Shown: positions 15,311-22,575 of the stretch, piece after piece
Layout: each line of letters begins with the position of its first letter
Numbering within the stretch: position 1 is the first letter of the stretch
NCBI GenBank assembly: GCA_963642885.1
Contig: CAVIJI010000025.1
Location: forward strand, 1-30,741
Length of the DNA: 30,741 nucleotides
Source: UMGS1696 sp963642885
GTDB lineage: Bacteria > Bacillota > Clostridia > Oscillospirales > CAG-272
Reading direction: 5' to 3'
Translations under genes and position numbers: made by a program
Notes under the pieces: generated by a model
What the model saw: the letters and a program-made list of their open reading frames with translations, nothing else
Databases searched by the model: none
Told to the model about the DNA's origin: nothing

Positions 15311-16669
15311 ATGCTGAACACAACAGATATTCTCGAAACCATCCGCATGATAGATGACGAAAATCTCGACATTCGCACGATTACCATGGGCATATCATTG
15401 CTCGATTGTGCCGATTCGGATATTCGCGTTTCGTGCGATAAAATTTACGAAAAAATATGTCGGCTCGCACAGCGTCTCGTTCCCGTCGGTGAAGAGCTCG
15501 AGCGTACATACGGAATTCCGATAATCAATAAAAGAATTTCGGTGACTCCCATAGCGATGCTCTGTGCCGCATCGGGCGGAAATCCCGTCGAATACGCAAA
15601 GACTCTCGAAAGAGCTCTCGGTACCATCGGAGTGAACTTTCTCGGAGGTTATTCCGCACTTGTTCACAAAGGCTTTTCGGCAGGCGACCGTATGCTTATC
15701 GAGTCGATTCCCGAAGCACTTGCGGAAACGGAACATGTATGTTCCTCGGTAAATATCGGTTCCACCAAAGCCGGTATAAACATGGATGCCGTTGCCATGA
15801 TGGGCGGAATAATAAAAAAAGCCGCCGAATTAACCGCCGACAAGAACTGCATGGGTGCCGCTAAAATCGTCGTACTGTGCAATGCTCCCGAGGATAATCC
15901 GTTTATGGCAGGTGCCTTTCACGGTGTGGGCGAACCCGACTGTGAAATCAATGTAGGCGTATCGGGCCCGGGTGTAGTTCGCTCGGCGCTCTCGAGATGT
16001 CCCGACGGTAATCTGACTGAAGTTGCGGACATAATCAAGAAAACCGCTTTTAAAATAACGAGAATGGGACAGCTTATAGGAACCGCCGCTTCGGATAAGC
16101 TCGGTGTTCCTTTCGGAATAGTCGATCTGTCTCTCGCACCTACCCCCGCTGTCGGCGATTCGGTAGCACATATCATCGAAGAAATGGGAATCGAGGTCTG
16201 CGGTTCTCACGGCACCACAGCCGCTCTCGCGCTGTTGAATGATGCCGTTAAAAAAGGCGGTGTAATGGCGTCATCGCATGTAGGCGGTCTTTCGGGCGCG
16301 TTTATTCCCGTTTCCGAGGATGCCGGCATGATAGATGCCGCACGTTCGGGTGATTTGAGCATAGAAAAGCTTGAAGCTATGACTGCTGTATGCTCCGTAG
16401 GACTCGATATGATAGTAATTCCCGGTGATACATCTCCGTCAACCATATCTGCGATAATAGCCGATGAAGCCGCAATAGGTATGGTAAACAGTAAAACCAC
16501 TGCCGTGCGCGTTATTCCCGCAATCGGAAAGCATGACGGTGAGGAGCTCGAATTCGGAGGCTTGTTCGGCTCCGGTCCCATTATGAAGCTGCACAACGAC
16601 CGCAGCTCGGAAAAATTCATAAACAGAGGCGGAAGAATTCCCGCTCCCATGCAGGCTCTGAAAAACTGA
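15311..16669 (+). CDS. DUF711 / UPF0210 PFL-like protein
   Basis: This 452-aa protein belongs to the DUF711 (UPF0210) family, whose fold resembles pyruvate formate-lyase but whose function is unknown. The start is the ATG at 15311, 10 nt after GAGGT. A TTG at 15290 overlapping the ACT gene has no ribosome site. Conserved blocks include L-D-I-R-T-I-T-M-G-I-S-L near the N-terminus, S-V-N-I-G-S-T-K-A-G-I-N-M, N-V-G-V-S-G-P-G-V-V and the C-terminal G-R-I-P-A-P-M-Q-A-L-K-N. I do not see the glycine-radical R-V-x-G-Y motif, so a radical enzyme is not supported. It is co-transcribed with the ACT gene 17 nt upstream. Confidence 0.92.
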   Translation: MLNTTDILETIRMIDDENLDIRTITMGISLLDCADSDIRVSCDKIYEKICRLAQRLVPVGEELERTYGIPIINKRISVTPIAMLCAASGGNPVEYAKTLERALGTIGVNFLGGYSALVHKGFSAGDRMLIESIPEALAETEHVCSSVNIGSTKAGINMDAVAMMGGIIKKAAELTADKNCMGAAKIVVLCNAPEDNPFMAGAFHGVGEPDCEINVGVSGPGVVRSALSRCPDGNLTEVADIIKKTAFKITRMGQLIGTAASDKLGVPFGIVDLSLAPTPAVGDSVAHIIEEMGIEVCGSHGTTAALALLNDAVKKGGVMASSHVGGLSGAFIPVSEDAGMIDAARSGDLSIEKLEAMTAVCSVGLDMIVIPGDTSPSTISAIIADEAAIGMVNSKTTAVRVIPAIGKHDGEELEFGGLFGSGPIMKLHNDRSSEKFINRGGRIPAPMQALKN

Positions 16670-16700
16670 AACCGACCTGCATTTAAACAACTTAATAAAA

Positions 16701-16742
16701 AAGTGAGTTCGTAACCATCCTCACTTAAAATAAAACTACGGA
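16701..16742 (+). promoter_or_regulatory. preQ1-I riboswitch aptamer
   Basis: A 7-bp P1 stem AAGTGAG (16701-16707) / CTCACTT (16720-16726) closes a 12-nt loop, TTCGTAACCATC, followed by the A-rich tail AAAATAAAACTAC. CGTA in the loop (16710-16713) pairs with TACG (16737-16740) to give the H-type pseudoknot of class I preQ1 riboswitches. The downstream gene is a queuosine-precursor transporter, as expected. Ligand binding should favour the terminator that follows. Confidence 0.92.
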
Positions 16743-16744
16743 TC

Positions 16745-16782
16745 AAGCTGTGACGCTTATTTTGTAGCGCACGGCTTTTTCC
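16745..16782 (+). terminator. Riboswitch-controlled terminator in the queT leader
   Basis: The stem AAGCTGTG / CACGGCTT (16745-16752 / 16770-16777, one G-U pair) continues into CGCT/AGCG across a bulged A and is followed by a T run. An exclusive alternative exists: CTACGGA (16736-16742), which contains the pseudoknot strand, can pair with TTTGTAG (16761-16767) in the terminator. So preQ1 should switch transcription off. Confidence 0.88.
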
Positions 16783-16805
16783 TTTCTTGAAAGGAAGAAA
16801 AAATT

Positions 16806-17303
16806 ATGAAAACAAGCAAAAGCAAATTCATCGCACAATCCGCAATGATAGCGGCAGCATATGTCGCTCTCACAATGATTTCCGCGGCGTTCGGACTATC
16901 CTCCGGTGCAATCCAAATCAGAATATCGGAAGCCCTGTGCGTCCTGCCGATATTCACCGCCGCCGCAATCCCCGGCGTCACAATCGGGTGCTTTATAGCC
17001 AATATTCTCTGCGGCTCAACATTATACGACATTATATTCGGCACTCTCGCGACATTGATTGCCGTTTTAATCACATATTTCATAAAAAAACCGATACTTT
17101 CATCGATTCCGACGATAGTTTCGAACGCGATAATCATACCGATAGTTCTTATAATGTCGGGAGTAGGTGATATTACGATGTTTCCTTATTTCGCATTGAC
17201 GGTAGGTCTGGGTGAGGTCATATCGTGCGGTATTCTCGGCACGGCTTTGGCTGTATATATAAAAAAGCATGAAAAGATATCAAAGCTGCTCTCTAACGCA
17301 TAA
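16806..17303 (+). CDS. queT: Queuosine-precursor transporter QueT (ECF S-component-like)
   Basis: This 165-aa membrane protein has about five helices. The conserved QueT segment I-Q-I-R-I-S-E-A-L-C-V-L-P (around residues 37-49) precedes the second helix. QueT is the substrate-binding unit of an energy-coupling-factor importer for preQ1 or a related 7-deazaguanine, used for tRNA queuosine. The shared ECF ATPase/T units are not in this window. The ATG at 16806 follows AAGGA (16791-16795). Expression is gated by the preQ1-I riboswitch upstream. I see only a weak possible promoter before the aptamer, so transcription may enter from the DUF711 gene. Confidence 0.94.
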   Translation: MKTSKSKFIAQSAMIAAAYVALTMISAAFGLSSGAIQIRISEALCVLPIFTAAAIPGVTIGCFIANILCGSTLYDIIFGTLATLIAVLITYFIKKPILSSIPTIVSNAIIIPIVLIMSGVGDITMFPYFALTVGLGEVISCGILGTALAVYIKKHEKISKLLSNA

Positions 17304-17316
17304 ATAATCACGGCAA

Positions 17317-17356
17317 AAAAACAACAGAGTCTGTACTATATTGTGCAGACTCTGTT
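17317..17356. terminator. Bidirectional terminator after queT
   Basis: An 11-bp perfect stem (AACAGAGTCTG / CAGACTCTGTT) with a 12-nt loop lies between converging stops at 17303 and 17360. The minus strand has the stronger T run (TTTTTTT), the plus strand a short one. Confidence 0.88.
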
Positions 17357-17359
17357 TTA

Positions 17360-18016
17360 TTACTCGTAATCTCCGCTCAGGAGCTTTTTGAAATACAGTG
17401 TTCCGTCTTCTCTTTTGATTATCAAAACAAAATACTCATTGTCCTCCGTGGCGGACTCGGAACAAACCTTAAATTTCACACGGTAAGTTTTATCGGTTTC
17501 GGCCAGATATGTTATTTCTATATCGGGCTTTAACGGCTCCGTAACCGCGATAGAAATGTATGCCTCCACCTTTGAAAGATATTTAAATCTTTCACTGTCA
17601 CGATGGGTTATTTTAACATCCCCGCCGAAATATCTGTACATCATCGCTTCGAATTCTCCCGCGGGAATTATCTGCGAAACGGTGTACTCGGGATATTCCC
17701 TCTCGGCTTTTTCGATAAGCTCAGTGTTTCCCGAAAACTTCGCGTATCCATCCTCAAGCATATATAAGAGAACCGCATCCCTGTACTCACGTATGGCATC
17801 ATTCATGTTTTCGAAATACGGGAGAACTTCTTTATCGGTCACAAGAAGCGCAAGCATTTTACTTATTCTCTCGGATACCTCATCGTTTGTGTCGTGAACA
17901 GAGGTTACGCTCTCACTCATATAATCATATGTATCGAATCCCAACTTATCTGTCAAAGAACATGAGGTAAGTAATGCGGTACAGCATAAAACAAGTGCGG
18001 TAATTTTTCTTCTCAT
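17360..18016 (-). CDS. Small lipoprotein of unknown function, last gene of the folT-folC operon
   Basis: This 218-aa precursor starts with a lipoprotein signal (residues 1-18, L-L-T-S then Cys19). The mature part is rich in charged residues, with helices (about 40-110) followed by beta-type segments (about 140-215). I recognise no family. It begins 37 nt after folC and has no visible promoter, so it is probably read from the folT promoter. No link to folate can be deduced from its sequence. The ribosome site is weak. Confidence 0.75.
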   Translation of the reverse strand: MRRKITALVLCCTALLTSCSLTDKLGFDTYDYMSESVTSVHDTNDEVSERISKMLALLVTDKEVLPYFENMNDAIREYRDAVLLYMLEDGYAKFSGNTELIEKAEREYPEYTVSQIIPAGEFEAMMYRYFGGDVKITHRDSERFKYLSKVEAYISIAVTEPLKPDIEITYLAETDKTYRVKFKVCSESATEDNEYFVLIIKREDGTLYFKKLLSGDYE

Positions 18017-18053
18017 CTATATTACTCAAGATATTATATCGATAATTTCATAA

Positions 18054-19352
18054 CTACTTACTGATAAGCTCACATTGTGTCAGAACCGCTTTTTTGACAT
18101 CCGCGTACATATATAATGAACCGAGACACACAAGCGGTCTTTTTTCACTTGCCGCACATTTCACTGCCTGTGCGACTCCGTCCTGTATTGTTTCGCACGC
18201 ATGTGCGTCAACACCGTTTTCTTCGAACTCGAGCATTACCTTATCGCTGTCAAGGGAGCGCGCATTATCCGGAGTAACGGTGTAAGCGGTCAATGCCGAC
18301 GAGGACAGCATTTCTATCATTTCCCGGTGATTTTTATCGGCCAATACTCCCATAAGCAGCACAACCTTACCGTCATCCGTAAGCGGCGAAAGATAACACC
18401 TGATATTTTCCACCGCGGATCTTATACCGTTCGGATTGTGTGCACCGTCATATATCACAAGGGGCTCATGTGAGAGAATTTCGAATCTCGCTTTCCAGTG
18501 TGCATTAAGCAGTCCTCTGTCAAGCGCTTCATCGGATATATCTATATCTATGCTCCGCATTATTTCAATAGCGGTTATAACCGTAGCGGCATTCCTCGTC
18601 TGGTACAATCCATGCAGAGAGAGGGTGACATCACGCCCTTTAAACTTAAAGCTTGTCGTGTTCAGATCTGTTTTCACGTCCGATATCGCCGTAAAATCGG
18701 TATGATAACAAGCCGAATGCTTTTCCGATGCCTTTGCTTTAATTACATCTGCCGCCGCATCATCGACTTCTCCGAAAAGCACAGGTATTCCTTCTTTGAT
18801 TATGCCTGCTTTTTCCGCCGCGATTTCCGCTGTGGTATTGCCCAAAATCGCCGTATGGTCCAAATCTATTCCCGTAATCACGGACAATACGGGAGTCTTA
18901 ATGACATTGGTGGAATCAAGCCTTCCTCCGAGTCCGCACTCAAAGACAACATAATCACACTTTTTCCTTTTGTAGTATGAAAGTGCGATGGCGGTTATCA
19001 GTTCGAACTCAGTGGGAGCATCTGTCATTGTTTCGGCGAACCGCTTTACACATTCCGTTTCCGCCGCAAGCTCGTCATCACTGATATTTTCACCGTTGTA
19101 CATTATTCTTTCGTTGAATTCTTCAATGTACGGAGATGTGAAAAGACCCACCTTATACCCTGCGGACAATAATACGGACGAAAGCATTTCGCATGTAGAG
19201 CCCTTGCCGTTGGTTCCGGCGACATGTATAAAGCGCAGACTGTCCTCGGGATTACCGAGCTTACTCATGAGCTCCGTTATTCTTTCAAGCCCGGGACGAC
19301 TGCCGCGCCACTTTACCGAATGTATATATTCAATAGCTTCTTCGTATGTCAT
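18054..19352 (-). CDS. folC: Folylpolyglutamate synthase / dihydrofolate synthase FolC
   Basis: This 432-aa cytosolic Mur-ligase-type enzyme adds glutamates to folates, and may add the first one to dihydropteroate, using ATP. Key motifs are the P-loop H-V-A-G-T-N-G-K-G-S-T (43-53), F-T-S-P-Y-I-E-E-F-N-E-R-I (71-83), D-L-D-H-T-A-I-L-G in mid-protein, and Y-D-G-A-H-N-P-N-G beginning the C-terminal domain. Full length. The ATG lies 5 nt after the folT stop with a poor ribosome site, suggesting translational coupling. Import (folT) followed by polyglutamylation (folC) traps folate in the cell. Confidence 0.95.
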   Translation of the reverse strand: MTYEEAIEYIHSVKWRGSRPGLERITELMSKLGNPEDSLRFIHVAGTNGKGSTCEMLSSVLLSAGYKVGLFTSPYIEEFNERIMYNGENISDDELAAETECVKRFAETMTDAPTEFELITAIALSYYKRKKCDYVVFECGLGGRLDSTNVIKTPVLSVITGIDLDHTAILGNTTAEIAAEKAGIIKEGIPVLFGEVDDAAADVIKAKASEKHSACYHTDFTAISDVKTDLNTTSFKFKGRDVTLSLHGLYQTRNAATVITAIEIMRSIDIDISDEALDRGLLNAHWKARFEILSHEPLVIYDGAHNPNGIRSAVENIRCYLSPLTDDGKVVLLMGVLADKNHREMIEMLSSSALTAYTVTPDNARSLDSDKVMLEFEENGVDAHACETIQDGVAQAVKCAASEKRPLVCLGSLYMYADVKKAVLTQCELISK

Positions 19353-19357
19353 AACTT

Positions 19358-19930
19358 TTAACCGATCGTTTTCTTAATTTTTTCGCAAAGCCTGATTATT
19401 ATCGGAATAATTATTATCTTAACGGGAATCATAAGGGCATACTCGGGAAGGCGGTATAAAAACCATCCCCAGTATGTTTTCGAACCGTACAGGATACTTA
19501 CCCAAACGGTATTGACAATAAGTCCGATCACTATTCCGTTTATCAACACAGCGGGAACGATATGACGAAACAAACCGACGTCCTTGCTTTTCAACGACAA
19601 ACGGCCTCCTGCCGAATTGCCTCGGTACAGGAACACCCCGTACACGAGTCCGATTATCGCCGCACAAACGGTAAATCCGGGAAAGTACGGGCCGATCGGA
19701 AACAGTATCGCTCCGAGAAGATCGCCTAAGCCACCGACAACCGCACCCGCATACGGGCCGTACATAACAGCCGCCGCGACAACGGGAACAAAGCTGAAGC
19801 CGATTTTCCAACCGAGCGTATTGATTGAACAGAAGCGATTAAGCACTATCTCGAGTGCGACCAAAACAGCGGAAGAGGTGATAATTCTTATCGTCTGACT
19901 TCTGCTTCTCTTTTTGACATTATTGTTCAT
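19358..19930 (-). CDS. folT: Folate ECF transporter S component FolT
   Basis: This 190-aa membrane protein has about six hydrophobic helices and the folate S-component motif W-K-I-G-F-S-F-V-P-V-V-A-A-A-V-M-Y-G-P (41-59), then G-G-L-G-D-L-L-G (66-73). It binds folate and docks with the shared ECF ATPase/T module, encoded elsewhere. The ATG at 19930 follows GGGAGG (19937-19942). The long leader carries a THF riboswitch. It heads the operon folT-folC-lipoprotein. Confidence 0.95.
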   Translation of the reverse strand: MNNNVKKRSRSQTIRIITSSAVLVALEIVLNRFCSINTLGWKIGFSFVPVVAAAVMYGPYAGAVVGGLGDLLGAILFPIGPYFPGFTVCAAIIGLVYGVFLYRGNSAGGRLSLKSKDVGLFRHIVPAVLINGIVIGLIVNTVWVSILYGSKTYWGWFLYRLPEYALMIPVKIIIIPIIIRLCEKIKKTIG

Positions 19931-19933
19931 AAA

Positions 19934-20016
19934 ATACCTCCCAAAATGTCATGCTTACGTTTTGCGTATACGGAATGTGAACAATGATCACACGCCTGGA
20001 CATTTCCGAGAGGTAT
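19934..20016 (-). promoter_or_regulatory. Shine-Dalgarno-sequestering stem of folT (likely riboswitch output)
   Basis: The folT ribosome site GGGAGGTAT (19934-19942) can pair over nine positions (one G-U) with ATACCTCTC (20008-20016). Just inside, AAATGTC and GACATTT add seven more pairs, making a long stem that hides the ribosome site. Two small hairpins fill the loop. No T-rich terminator is seen in the leader, so translational control is favoured. Confidence 0.65.
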
Positions 20017-20117
20017 CGGCTCTTTTATTATGTACAGCGGGATGCGAAATTCGGACCGCAGCAGCCTACAGCTTCATCTGTATTTCGGATATGCCGAGTC
20101 AAAGTCGTCCGTTGAAA

Positions 20118-20205
20118 ACAGCCTTAAATCGGTGAATCCTTAAGCTTTCGTCCGACAAACAACTCCCCGTTTTGTCGGCACTTTACGCCCGAAAATCTAC
20201 TCTGT
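20118..20205 (-). promoter_or_regulatory. Tetrahydrofolate (THF) riboswitch aptamer
   Basis: On the minus strand P1 is ACAG / CTGT, enclosing the conserved AGAGTAG at the 5' side and TTTAAGG at the 3' side. Next come GGGCGTAAAGTG, a perfect 8-bp P3 stem CCGACAAA / TTTGTCGG with loop ACGGGGAGTTG, and ACGAAAGC after it. Order and loop sequence closely follow the known THF aptamer of Clostridia, and the genes downstream handle folate. It starts about 15 nt after the predicted transcription start. Confidence 0.92.
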
Positions 20206-20226
20206 GAGAACTTTCCGTATGACAAA

Positions 20227-20255
20227 ATTATATCACAGACACCGTTTAAATTCAA
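20227..20255 (-). promoter_or_regulatory. Promoter of the folT operon
   Basis: TTGAAT (20250-20255) and TATAAT (20227-20232) are spaced 17 nt, with TGA before the -10. The 5' leader to the folT ATG is about 290 nt. Between this promoter and the hprK terminator (20256-20337) I see nothing. Confidence 0.85.
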
Positions 20256-20337
20256 TCCCGCGTAAATAGGTTAACATAAAATCTATTCTTTATACAGTTT
20301 TCACGATTACGTTTAAATACCGATTGCAATATATCAC

Positions 20338-20369
20338 AAAAAAATCTCCGTCTCATATGACGAAGATTT
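20338..20369 (-). terminator. Rho-independent terminator of hprK
   Basis: An 11-bp stem (AAATCTTCGTC / GACGGAGATTT, one G-U) is followed by a T run on the minus strand. It starts 10 nt after the hprK stop. Confidence 0.9.
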
Positions 20370-20379
20370 TTTCGATGTG

Positions 20380-21318
20380 TTATTCCTCAATACCCATGCT
20401 TTGCATAAGCTTTTTATTGAATTCTTCGGCCGTATTGTATCCCATCTTTTTCTGTCGATTGTTCATAGCGGCTATCTCGAGAACTACGGCGAGGTTGCGT
20501 CCGGGCTTAACCGGTATCGTCGTCATGGGTATCTTTATACCCATGATATCCGTGAAATCGGTTTCAAGTCCGAGTCTGTCGTACATTTTACCCTGTACCC
20601 ACGGCTCGAGATTTATCACCATATCGATTTTCTCCGTCGCTTTAACCGAACCCATACCGAACAGTCGTCTGACATCCACGATTCCTATGCCGCGCAGCTC
20701 GATATAGTATTTAAGTATTTCGGGAGCTGTTCCGACGATTGATTTAGCGGACACCTTTCTAAGCTCAACCGCATCATCCGCGATAAATCTGTGTCCTCTT
20801 TTGATAAGCTCTATCGCCGTCTCGCTTTTACCGACTCCGCTGTCGCCCGTTATGAATATTCCTTCACCGTAAACCTCGACAAGTACCCCATGACGTGTAA
20901 TCTGCGGTGCCAGCTGTACATGCAGAAATGAAATGAGTGCCGCCATAAAATCACTCGTATTTTCATCTGTAGTACATACGGGAATTTCAAAGTATTCGGC
21001 TATCTCGACAAGTATGGGATCCGCTTCGTTCCCGTGAGATACGATAACCGCAACGGGATGACGCTTGAAATAATCCGTTATCCTCTCACGGCGCAATTCT
21101 TCCGACATCTGCTTTATGTACATAGACTCGGCATTGCCGATAATTTGTATTCTTTTCGGATCGAAATGCTCGAAAAATCCCGCAAGCACAAGTCCCGGGC
21201 GGTTTACATCGGATGATGCTATCATGATTTTCGACGGGTCTTCGGGAGTATATACCACTTTCAGCTCGTACTCGCTGATAATCTTCTGCAGGTCTACTCT
21301 GTTGATGAAATCTTCCAT
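20380..21318 (-). CDS. hprK: HPr kinase/phosphorylase
   Basis: This 312-aa enzyme phosphorylates HPr on a serine, the signal for carbon catabolite repression through CcpA, and removes it again. The P-loop G-D-S-G-V-G-K-S (158-165), D-D-A-V-E (181-185) and the family signature E-L-R-G-I-G-I-V-D-V-R-R-L-F-G (207-221) are visible, followed by the C-terminal E-I-A-A-M-N helix region. Full length. It is monocistronic with its own promoter and terminator. Its start has only a distant GGAG. HPr and CcpA are not in this window. Confidence 0.95.
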   Translation of the reverse strand: MEDFINRVDLQKIISEYELKVVYTPEDPSKIMIASSDVNRPGLVLAGFFEHFDPKRIQIIGNAESMYIKQMSEELRRERITDYFKRHPVAVIVSHGNEADPILVEIAEYFEIPVCTTDENTSDFMAALISFLHVQLAPQITRHGVLVEVYGEGIFITGDSGVGKSETAIELIKRGHRFIADDAVELRKVSAKSIVGTAPEILKYYIELRGIGIVDVRRLFGMGSVKATEKIDMVINLEPWVQGKMYDRLGLETDFTDIMGIKIPMTTIPVKPGRNLAVVLEIAAMNNRQKKMGYNTAEEFNKKLMQSMGIEE

Positions 21319-21361
21319 AATTATTAGCGTTGACTCCGATCATATCTGTTATCTTATAAGA

Positions 21362-21390
21362 ATTATATCATATGTCGGCGGTTTTTGCAA
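21362..21390 (-). promoter_or_regulatory. Promoter of hprK
   Basis: TTGCAA (21385-21390) and TATAAT (21362-21367) are spaced 17 nt with TGA before the -10. Confidence 0.82.
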
Positions 21391-21463
21391 TCTTTTTTGC
21401 ACATATTATAAACCATGCTTTGCTTAATGCAAATTAACCTTATGCTTTATCATCGTTCATGTT

Positions 21464-21492
21464 TCGTTAATATGAATTTGTTATAGTATAAT
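21464..21492 (+). promoter_or_regulatory. Possible promoter of the foldase-lipoprotein operon
   Basis: A perfect -10 TATAAT (21487-21492) lies 38 nt before the ATG, but the -35 region (TCGTTA or TTCGTT) is poor. The position in a divergent gap supports it. Confidence 0.4.
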
Positions 21493-21530
21493 AGAATATT
21501 TATTTAAACTTATATCAGTCGGTGTTTGTT

Positions 21531-22544
21531 ATGAAAAATAAATCCAAAAAAATATTAGCATATTTGTCCCTTTCGGCTTTGCTTCTTACATTACCGTCGT
21601 GCGGCAATGATGAAAAGCTACTTGAAAGCTCGAAAGAAGACAAAACCGTTGTCATGACCGTAGGTGAGTACGAAGTACCGCTCGAATTATACAGATATGT
21701 CGCACTGAACACCAAAGCCGACTATGAAAGCGGCGGCGACAGCGGAATCTGGCTCGGAGCCGAGGGAGCCGAGCTTCTCGAAGAAATGCAGGAGACAATC
21801 GAGGAAACAATAGTACATTTATATACTACTCGGTATGTGTGTGAAGAATACGGTATATATCCCACCGACAGTTATGTCACTGATACTCTCGACATTCAGA
21901 TGGATGCCGTTTACGAAGGCTATGAAGACGATTACGAGGCTTATGTCGACGACATGGCTAAGTATAATATGAACGATGCCGTCTACCGTTTTATACTCCA
22001 AAACGATATTCTCTCGGAAGAATTAATTCAAAAGATGATGACAGACGGAGTCATTCCTTCATCCGACGAAGAGCTTGAAGCAATACTCGCGAGTGCGGAA
22101 TTCATACACGTCAAGCAAATACTTATATCAAACGATAACGGCAATACGGAAGAAGAAAATCTCGCTTTAGCCGAGGAAGTACTCGAAAAGCTCAACAACG
22201 GTGCCGATTTTGACGAGATGATTAAAGAATACGGCAACGATTTATACCTTTTCGGAACAGACAACGGTTACTATATCTCACGCGGAAGCTACTATGAAGA
22301 ATTCGAGGAAGCCGCGTTCGCTCTCGAAATAGGAGAAATCAGCGGTATTGTCAAAACCGATTCGGGATTCAGCATAATCAAACGCTATCCCAAAGACGCG
22401 GAATATATGGCCGACAATTTCAACGAGCTTGCCGATGATTATATACGCGGCAGATATAATCTTATTCTCGCCGAAAAGCAGAATGAGCTTTCGGTATCCT
22501 ACACGAGTGAGATGGAAAACTACCCAGTTTTAAGCTTGAAGTAA
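21531..22544 (+). CDS. PpiC-type peptidyl-prolyl isomerase lipoprotein (PrsA/SurA-like)
   Basis: This 337-aa precursor has a lipoprotein signal (residues 1-23, L-P-S then Cys24). A helical chaperone-like N-terminal region follows, then a parvulin/PpiC domain from about residue 190 to 290 (F-I-H-V-K-Q-I-L-I, G-A-D-F-D-E-M-I-K-E-Y, F-E-E-A-A-F-A-L-E-I-G-E-I-S). Such proteins sit on the outer face of the membrane and help secreted proteins fold. The ATG at 21531 is preferred over a GTG three codons earlier, which overlaps the weak GGTG site. The next gene follows after 31 nt. Confidence 0.88.
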   Translation: MKNKSKKILAYLSLSALLLTLPSCGNDEKLLESSKEDKTVVMTVGEYEVPLELYRYVALNTKADYESGGDSGIWLGAEGAELLEEMQETIEETIVHLYTTRYVCEEYGIYPTDSYVTDTLDIQMDAVYEGYEDDYEAYVDDMAKYNMNDAVYRFILQNDILSEELIQKMMTDGVIPSSDEELEAILASAEFIHVKQILISNDNGNTEEENLALAEEVLEKLNNGADFDEMIKEYGNDLYLFGTDNGYYISRGSYYEEFEEAAFALEIGEISGIVKTDSGFSIIKRYPKDAEYMADNFNELADDYIRGRYNLILAEKQNELSVSYTSEMENYPVLSLK

Positions 22545-22575
22545 AAAAAACGTATTTAAACCGTGGTGATTGAAT

